The translations under genes were made by a program, and so were the position numbers. A DNA stretch of 10,676 nt, taken from CBDDRG01 sp051306415. GTDB lineage: Bacteria; Pseudomonadota; Gammaproteobacteria; Pseudomonadales; Porticoccaceae. The DNA lies in contig JBPPNE010000164.1 in assembly GCA_051306415.1 (NCBI GenBank), positions 1 to 10,676 of the forward strand, written 5' to 3'. Position 1 is the stretch's first letter. Every line of letters starts with the position of its first letter. Below, piece after piece: positions 5,959 through 10,676 of the stretch. The notes under the pieces are model-generated. The model saw only the letters and a list, made by a program, of their open reading frames with translations, was not told the DNA's origin and did not search any database.

Positions 5959-7252
5959 GGCCGGGCAGCGGCCGGGCAGCGGCCGGGAGTTTGCGGTCGC
6001 GCCGGGGCCGTTGGCCGGCGTCGGTACGCTGGTCGACAGCGGCGTCGATGGCGTGATGGTTCCGCAAGGTTTCGCGCTGCGCGCGGTGGCGCGCTACCTG
6101 ACCAACCCGGTCACTGGTTGGCTCGATCCGCTGAGCCTGACGGGTTATCACTGGCACACCGCGCCTGATGGCGGCGCCTGTTTTGCCGCGGACGATGGCG
6201 GCTGGGTCTATGTGTCCAACAGCGAGTCCGCTTCCAGAGGCGGCGCCGGCACGCTCCGTTTCGATGCGAGCGGCAACATCATCGATAGCTACCGCATCCT
6301 CGACGACACCCGCCGAAATTGCGCGGGCGGTTGTACGCCGTGGCAGACCTGGCTGTCCTGCGAGGAGACCGAAGACGGTATCGTCTACGAATGCAATCCT
6401 TTCGGCACACCCGACCAGGCACAGGCCAAGCCCGCGCTCGGCCGGTTCGCGCACGAGGCGGTGGGCGTTGATCTGGCGACGCGGACGGTATTCATGACCG
6501 AGGACTGTGGCGACGGGCGACTTTATCGTTTTGTCGCCGACCCGAGCGATCTGATCCTCGACAGCCGTGGCCGGCCGCGGCTGAAGTTGGAATCGGGCCG
6601 CTTGCAGGCGATGACTATCGTCGGCTATGAAGACGGCGGCTATGCCGTCGAGGACGCGGCGTTGCGCCTGCCGCATCGCGTCAGCTGGGCCGATGTCGGG
6701 ACGCCCGAGCTGTGCCAGAGCAGTGTACGCGCCACGCTTGCCAGCACCGGCAGCCCGGTGCCGGGAACCCTGTTCAAAGGTGGCGAAGGGATTTGGCTCT
6801 ACGAGCTGCCGACCGAGGCGCGGCGCGTGCCGCCAGGCGGCAGCCGGCCGACGCGCGCGCTGCTGTTTTTCGCCTCCAAGGGGGACAACCGTCTGTTCGC
6901 CTACGATGTTGACAATGAGCTGATCGAAAGTGTGTTCGACAACAGCGCGATCGACCCGCCGTTCGACCAAGTGGACAGCGTCGTCGTCAGTCCCGCTGGC
7001 GATATTCTGGTGGGCGAGGACGGCGATGCGATGCGCCTGATGGTCGTCGTGCCCAATCAGCCGGCGAAAGTGTTGATCAAGGTTACCCTCGGCAGCAGCT
7101 CCGAAATCACCGGGCCGGCATTCTCGCCGGATGGTAGCCGTCTCTATTTCAGCTCTCAGCGCGGTCCTAACCTTGGTGTCGGCATCCGCAAGCGAGGTAA
7201 AGGGGTGACCTACGAGTTGGCGATTCCGCCGCTCTACCGGAAGCGGATCTAA
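5936..7252 (+). CDS. PhoX-like alkaline phosphatase family protein (DUF839), body separated from its Tat signal by a frameshift
   Basis: The open frame of 438 residues could formally start at GTG 5936, but the true start is almost certainly ATG 5838 in another frame. Family landmarks in order: WHTAPDGGACFAADDGGWVY (73-92), RNCAGGCTPWQTWLSCEE (127-144), FAHEAVGVD (171-179), MTEDCGDGRLYRFV (187-200), LFKGGEGIWLYELP (279-292), SKGDNRLFAYD (314-324), DSVVVSPAGDILVGEDGD (347-364) and SPDGSRLYFSSQRG (397-410). In characterised PhoX the Cys of the NCAGG motif and acidic residues hold an Fe/Ca cluster; C129 and the acidic residues are kept here. PhoX hydrolyses phosphate esters in the periplasm or outside the cell, but many DUF839 proteins have no tested activity. 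The long, well-conserved body indicates selection until recently. If the frameshift is real, the product is unexported or not made. It is convergent with the membrane protein gene, 63 bases away. Confidence 0.85.
   Translation: MAYGLAQLAGQRPGSGREFAVAPGPLAGVGTLVDSGVDGVMVPQGFALRAVARYLTNPVTGWLDPLSLTGYHWHTAPDGGACFAADDGGWVYVSNSESASRGGAGTLRFDASGNIIDSYRILDDTRRNCAGGCTPWQTWLSCEETEDGIVYECNPFGTPDQAQAKPALGRFAHEAVGVDLATRTVFMTEDCGDGRLYRFVADPSDLILDSRGRPRLKLESGRLQAMTIVGYEDGGYAVEDAALRLPHRVSWADVGTPELCQSSVRATLASTGSPVPGTLFKGGEGIWLYELPTEARRVPPGGSRPTRALLFFASKGDNRLFAYDVDNELIESVFDNSAIDPPFDQVDSVVVSPAGDILVGEDGDAMRLMVVVPNQPAKVLIKVTLGSSSEITGPAFSPDGSRLYFSSQRGPNLGVGIRKRGKGVTYELAIPPLYRKRI
5959..5987 (+). repeat. 11-bp tandem duplication that breaks the PhoX reading frame
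   Basis: GGCCGGGCAGC occurs at 5959-5969 and again at 5970-5980, followed by the first seven bases of a third copy (5981-5987). Removing one copy joins the Tat frame to the PhoX frame exactly, giving ...MASPNWPGSGREFAVAPG. Eleven is not a multiple of three, so each added copy changes frame. Even after removal the site keeps one and a half units, so it is prone to slippage. Confidence 0.9.
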
Positions 7253-7274
7253 CGGCCGCAAAGGATCGCCCAGC

Positions 7275-7323
7275 CGCGGTGACCCGCTGGCGCATGGCGA
7301 GAGAAATTCACCGTGTCACCGCG
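7275..7323. repeat. 9-bp inverted repeat between convergent genes
   Basis: CGCGGTGAC (7275-7283) and GTCACCGCG (7315-7323) are perfect inverted arms with a 31-base loop. They fill the gap between the PhoX stop (7252) and the stop of the membrane protein (7316-7318), overlapping the latter. A folded transcript could help end transcription from either side, but there is no T-run, so an intrinsic terminator is not supported. Confidence 0.35.
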
Positions 7324-8500
7324 ACTCCGGCTGAGGCTCTGGCGCCGTCGAACTGCCCGCCACCGGCGGTGCCTTCTTCACCGGCTTGCTGTCCCACAGC
7401 TTGCCGCTGGCAAAGCAGCGCCAACCCCAGCGCATCCAGCGAATCAGTGCGAAGGCGAGCCACAGCGACCACAGCAGCATCGCGATCCGATACACCCAGA
7501 GCGGCACACTCCGCACCTCGCCCTGCGGCAGGTCCGCGCCGCTGTGATCCTGATACCACTGATAGAAATAGTTGCTGGAGCCGTTGCCGGTGACCTGCAT
7601 GTCTGGCGCCGCCAGCAGGCTCTGCGGAATCGTGTACAGCAAACTGGTGGCGGCAAGAATCGAGAGCGCGATCAACCCGAGCTGAATCAGATTGAACCCG
7701 CGCGCCGGCACCTGTCGCCGGCGGGCTTCCATCGCGAAGAACCAGAGCACCACCGCGACACTGCCGACACTGTTGACCGTGCTCATGCCGATGGCGAGCA
7801 ACAGCCACTGCCCGGTGTTGACGGGGATCGACAGTCCCGTGCGCCTGACGGCGATGCCCAGGCCAATGGCGACGCCGATGATCACCACCAGCACGCCCCA
7901 GTAGAACATGGCTGGGCCGATAGCGGGGCCGCGCGTGAATAGCGGCCAGCGCGATTGGGGCAATGCCAGGCGGAGTTCGATGTTGTTTGCCGCCGTCGCC
8001 AGTGCGATGGCTGGCGTGCGTGTTCGCAAGCCGACGCCGGCCGGTAGCTCGGACTGAAGATCGACACTCTGCAAGCCGGGGTACAACGGGATCACCACGG
8101 CGCCGTCGCTGTCTGCCGGCCGGGTTTGCTCGACGCCATCGATACTCAGGCGTAGCAATCGCGCCGATGGCGGTAGCTGGATGGCGTAGTCGCCGCCGAG
8201 GCTGGTGAGAATTTGCAGGCCCAGCGCGAGCGCAGCGCCACTGGTGCCGGGCTGGTAATCGAGCGTCGCGCGTTCAACGGTGGTGGTCGGGCCCGGCACC
8301 GGCTCGGGCTTGACCGCGCTGAGCGTCAGACTCTCGCCGGGCCAAGGCCGCCACACCCGCGTCAGCGCGGAATTGGCGGCAGGCTGAGCCCAGCGAGATG
8401 CCAGCGTGGCGACGGGTTGATCCGCCACTCTTCCACCCACTGATCGGTGGTGGGCGCGCTCAGCGTGACAGCGTCTTGCGGTGCCATCACCGAGCGCCAC
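7316..8500 (-). CDS. C-terminal fragment of a large conserved membrane protein (frameshifted)
   Basis: The open frame extends to 8500, but genuine sequence begins near 8365 with LTRVWRPWPGESLTL; the first 45 residues are a shadow of the upstream frame. The genuine part has about 349 residues. It starts with a beta-rich, probably periplasmic stretch (positions 57-190 of the open frame, including LLRLSIDGVEQTRPADS). Four membrane segments follow at about 195-217, 231-256, 269-292 and 333-356, with a conserved-looking YFYQWYQDHSG loop at 311-321 and a cytoplasmic Pro/Lys-rich tail (KPVKKAPPVAG). It continues the protein encoded at 8362-10620, which stops prematurely at 8362-8364; adding one base in that area joins them. 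I recognise the general type, a large hypothetical envelope protein found in proteobacteria, but know no function. Confidence 0.75.
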   Translation of the reverse strand: MALGDGTARRCHAERAHHRSVGGRVADQPVATLASRWAQPAANSALTRVWRPWPGESLTLSAVKPEPVPGPTTTVERATLDYQPGTSGAALALGLQILTSLGGDYAIQLPPSARLLRLSIDGVEQTRPADSDGAVVIPLYPGLQSVDLQSELPAGVGLRTRTPAIALATAANNIELRLALPQSRWPLFTRGPAIGPAMFYWGVLVVIIGVAIGLGIAVRRTGLSIPVNTGQWLLLAIGMSTVNSVGSVAVVLWFFAMEARRRQVPARGFNLIQLGLIALSILAATSLLYTIPQSLLAAPDMQVTGNGSSNYFYQWYQDHSGADLPQGEVRSVPLWVYRIAMLLWSLWLAFALIRWMRWGWRCFASGKLWDSKPVKKAPPVAGSSTAPEPQPESR

Positions 8501-10620
8501 TGGTACTGAGCCTGCTGTGTGTTCATCGCGACGACAACCTCACGGCCCGCCACTGTCAGGCCCTCGCTGACCACGGCCTCCCCGGCCAGCAGTGGGATGC
8601 GCAGGCTGATCGCGCCACTCGCGGGGGCGACGCGGGTTACTGTCGTGATGAGCTGCCAGTCGAGATCCAGATCGAATCGGCGTTCGACCCGCACGAAGGC
8701 CTTGATCGGCGTCGGCAGCAACTGGTTAGCAGTGTCACCGCGCAGGCGCCGTTGCAGTTGCAGGCTCTGGCCGACGATCTGGCCATCGGCGAGACCCTGA
8801 ACCTCCCAGTCCGGCGCGGTCACGGTCAGATTGTGTGGCGGTAGCGGGAACGGCAACGCGATGGCGTCGCCCTCGGCGGTGCCCACCAGCACCAGGTCGT
8901 GGCTGCCCGCCGGCAGTTCTACCCAGAGTTGGCCGCCGTCACGGGCAAGGGTCGTCGGCATGCCATCGCGCAGCACACTGAGTGGCCGCCAGCTCGTGTG
9001 CAAGGGCAACGGAAATGCCACCTCGGCACCGGCGGCGGCGCGCAGGTACAGCCGCAACTGGTCGTCAACGAGTTCGACGCGGACCTGTTCCAGCGCGGCG
9101 CAGTCCGGCGCGCATTTGGGGGCTTGCAGCAGGTGGTCGCGCAGTTCGTCGAGTAACGGCTGTGGCGGAAATTCCTCGGCGCGGCTGTGCGGACTCCACA
9201 GCAGGCCCGATGCGCTGACCAGAACCATTGCGACAGCGAAGGGCAGTAACCCGGCTACGGCGATGGGCGTGCCGCTGTGTCCGCCATTGGCGGACTTGTC
9301 GATTTTGATGGCGGGCAACAGGGCGCGCGCCAGGGCGACGAACAGCACTCCGACCAGGGCAATTTGCAGCACGCTGAGCAGTCGGGTCAGCCAGGGTGGC
9401 GACAGGTAGAGGGTGAGCGGTGCATCCGCCGCGACCGGCCCGTTCCAGGTCAGGCGCACTTCACGCCAGTGCCAACTGGGTTCGCCGGGGCCGGTTTGCA
9501 CATTGTCGCTGGGTCGGTAGCGGGGAGTTGGTTCAGTGACAATATTGCTTTGCCGTTTGAGTTCGCTTTTTGCCATTGTCTGCGCACTGTCGGCGGCAAA
9601 TTCGGCGGGTGCGGTGGCTAGCGCCATTGCCCCGGAACTGACCGCGTCATAGTACGCGGCGTTGATCGCGCGCTCCTGCTCAAGCTGCGGATAGAGGCCG
9701 CGGCGGGCTTGCTGCACCGCAAAGGCAAGGATGATTGTTGCGACCGTGATCAGCGCCAGCATCGCGAAGGTCCGCGTCCATTGGCGCAGACCGCCCGCGG
9801 GCAGTTCGCGCAGCAGCGCGAGGCTACCGACCAGCGCGGCCCAGCCCAACACCGGCGCGCCCGCGACCTGATAGGTGAGGGCTAGGGTGGCCGCCGTCGC
9901 GAGCCCCCAGACGAGGCCGAGCAGGCGGCCGATAGTGGCGACAATCAACAGGCAGAGGAACAGATCCCACAGATTCCAGCTCGACAACCAGGAGGCTTGC
10001 ACCTGATCGGGACCGGCCGCATGCCACAGTTGCCAGCCGGGCGGCAGCTGGAGCGCGACATTGACGTGGGTGAGTTCCGCGTCCCAACCCGCCGCGGTCA
10101 GCGCTGCCAACGGTTCGATGCGGCTGATCGCCTCTACTGCTGCCGTGGCGTGACGCACCTCGACACCGGCACCGGTCTCGCCGGGCAGGCGGGTCACCAG
10201 TTGCGGCTCACCGTTCACCGACAAGCGGCCGAGGCCGAGCCCGGCTCCGGTGCGCAGGCGCCAGTCGCCGCCGAAAGTGCCGCGGATGCTGTCCTTCGCG
10301 GTGGCGCCGCGACCGTCGAAATCGAGCCAGAGGCTGCGGTTGAGGCCGAGTTGATGCGGCGCCGGATGCGCATCGCCTTGGTACTGTTCGCTTAGCCGCA
10401 GAGGACTGTCGGCAGTCATCAGGAAAGTCGGCAGCTGGGCGAAATCAGCCGGCAGATCGAGCTGGGACGGGTCCACCGCCGGCGCGCCTTCCAGCTTGAC
10501 GCCACGCAGCGACGGATTGGCGCGGAAGCTCCAGATTTCCTGCTCGGGCCAGAGGTCGTCCATGCGCTTGATGGAGAATTCGCTGGGCGCACCGGCGAAG
10601 CGGTCAGCGCGATACGCCAC
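8362..10620 (-). CDS. Central fragment of the large conserved membrane protein (frameshifted at both ends)
   Basis: The open frame has 752 residues. The ATG at 10620 is not a true start: an in-frame stop lies about 40 bases upstream and the family sequence upstream is in another frame. Genuine sequence runs from about residue 8 (FAGAPSEFSIKRMDDLWPEQ) to the premature TGA at 8362. Layout: a soluble beta-rich part (1-210, with QEIWSFRANPSLRGVKLEG); three or four membrane helices (about 214-302); a soluble loop (303-410); two more helices (about 412-436 and 451-475); then a second exported beta-rich part from 480 with a Cys pair, CAPDC (503/507), that could form a disulfide. FVRVERRFDLDLDWQ, WQLITTVTRVAP and QWVEEWRINPSPRWHL precede the break. 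Together with its flanks at least 1,120 residues are visible, and the N-terminus is beyond the window. Function unknown; envelope location inferred from topology. Confidence 0.78.
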   Translation of the reverse strand: MAYRADRFAGAPSEFSIKRMDDLWPEQEIWSFRANPSLRGVKLEGAPAVDPSQLDLPADFAQLPTFLMTADSPLRLSEQYQGDAHPAPHQLGLNRSLWLDFDGRGATAKDSIRGTFGGDWRLRTGAGLGLGRLSVNGEPQLVTRLPGETGAGVEVRHATAAVEAISRIEPLAALTAAGWDAELTHVNVALQLPPGWQLWHAAGPDQVQASWLSSWNLWDLFLCLLIVATIGRLLGLVWGLATAATLALTYQVAGAPVLGWAALVGSLALLRELPAGGLRQWTRTFAMLALITVATIILAFAVQQARRGLYPQLEQERAINAAYYDAVSSGAMALATAPAEFAADSAQTMAKSELKRQSNIVTEPTPRYRPSDNVQTGPGEPSWHWREVRLTWNGPVAADAPLTLYLSPPWLTRLLSVLQIALVGVLFVALARALLPAIKIDKSANGGHSGTPIAVAGLLPFAVAMVLVSASGLLWSPHSRAEEFPPQPLLDELRDHLLQAPKCAPDCAALEQVRVELVDDQLRLYLRAAAGAEVAFPLPLHTSWRPLSVLRDGMPTTLARDGGQLWVELPAGSHDLVLVGTAEGDAIALPFPLPPHNLTVTAPDWEVQGLADGQIVGQSLQLQRRLRGDTANQLLPTPIKAFVRVERRFDLDLDWQLITTVTRVAPASGAISLRIPLLAGEAVVSEGLTVAGREVVVAMNTQQAQYQWRSVMAPQDAVTLSAPTTDQWVEEWRINPSPRWHLAGLSLPPIPR

Positions 10621-10676
10621 TCGCCGGCCCTGGCCTGGATACTCAGACGGCCGTCGGGCTCAATGCGCGCCGGCAG
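10599..10676 (-). CDS. Further upstream fragment of the membrane protein in a third frame, cut by the window edge
   Basis: The frame beginning at base 10676 reads LPARIEPDGR followed by LSIQARAGEWRIALTA, 26 residues of convincing protein ending near 10599. It then turns into Ser/Arg/Pro-rich nonsense, while the frame of the central fragment becomes sensible at the same point. The shift has the same sense as the one at 8362 (one base missing, or two extra, on the coding strand). The true start and signal peptide, if any, lie to the right of the window. Confidence 0.65.

Noticed and set aside
5738..7261. A 507-codon open frame on the - strand, antisense to the PhoX gene
   Set aside because: It is Arg/Ala/His-rich with no family signature and mirrors a gene whose + strand product matches PhoX throughout. 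Long antisense frames are common in GC-rich codons of this phase.
7313..7942. A 209-codon + strand frame opposite the membrane protein
   Set aside because: The product is rich in Arg, Gln, His and Pro, typical of antisense to hydrophobic membrane segments. The - strand encodes clear transmembrane helices.
8361..8369. Programmed ribosomal frameshifting at 8362 as an explanation of the split gene
   Set aside because: There is no slippery heptamer, no obvious downstream pseudoknot, and the same kind of break recurs at 10603-10611. Sequence error or mutation is simpler.

Overview
The window is GC-rich (about 60% or more by eye), with dense bacterial gene packing, strong Shine-Dalgarno sites and GTG as well as ATG starts. 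The protein families (NYN-LOTUS protein, Tat-exported PhoX/DUF839 protein, DUF6306-like helical protein, large membrane protein with periplasmic beta-rich stretches) fit a proteobacterium, most likely a gammaproteobacterium. That assignment is an inference from family resemblance. I see no tRNA, rRNA, CRISPR array, transposase or integrase.

Left block (1-3893, + strand). A regulatory-looking leader (palindrome at 11-23, hairpin at 111-156, possible 22-codon leader ORF at 126-194) precedes a 936-residue protein. This protein joins a complete type-3 copper (tyrosinase) domain to a von Willebrand factor A domain with an intact metal site, then to a C-terminal part rich in His, Met and Cys. A class I SAM-dependent methyltransferase follows 61 bases later behind a strong ribosome binding site, so the two probably form an operon. 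This unit is the most unusual in the window. It could make and modify a phenolic or quinone product, or modify protein tyrosines, but nothing in the sequence names the substrate.

Middle block (4065-5397, - strand). An NYN-LOTUS putative RNA-binding or nuclease protein is followed 55 bases downstream by a small DUF6306-like helical protein. They are convergent with the methyltransferase across a 171-base gap with no clear terminator. Upstream of the NYN gene is a 440-base divergent intergenic region holding a 12-bp tandem repeat, several palindromes and a REP-like hairpin.

Right block (5838-10676). A PhoX/DUF839 protein on the + strand has its Tat signal peptide out of frame with the mature enzyme, and an 11-bp tandem duplication at the junction accounts exactly for the shift. 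Convergent with it is a very large membrane protein on the - strand that runs off the right edge. It is broken into three reading frames by two single-base-type frameshifts, and both breaks lie at the same 9-mer (CGCGCTGAC on the coding strand). Three frame breaks in two neighbouring genes with otherwise well-preserved coding sequence suggest either sequencing/assembly error or very recent gene decay. This should be settled before these genes are called pseudogenes.
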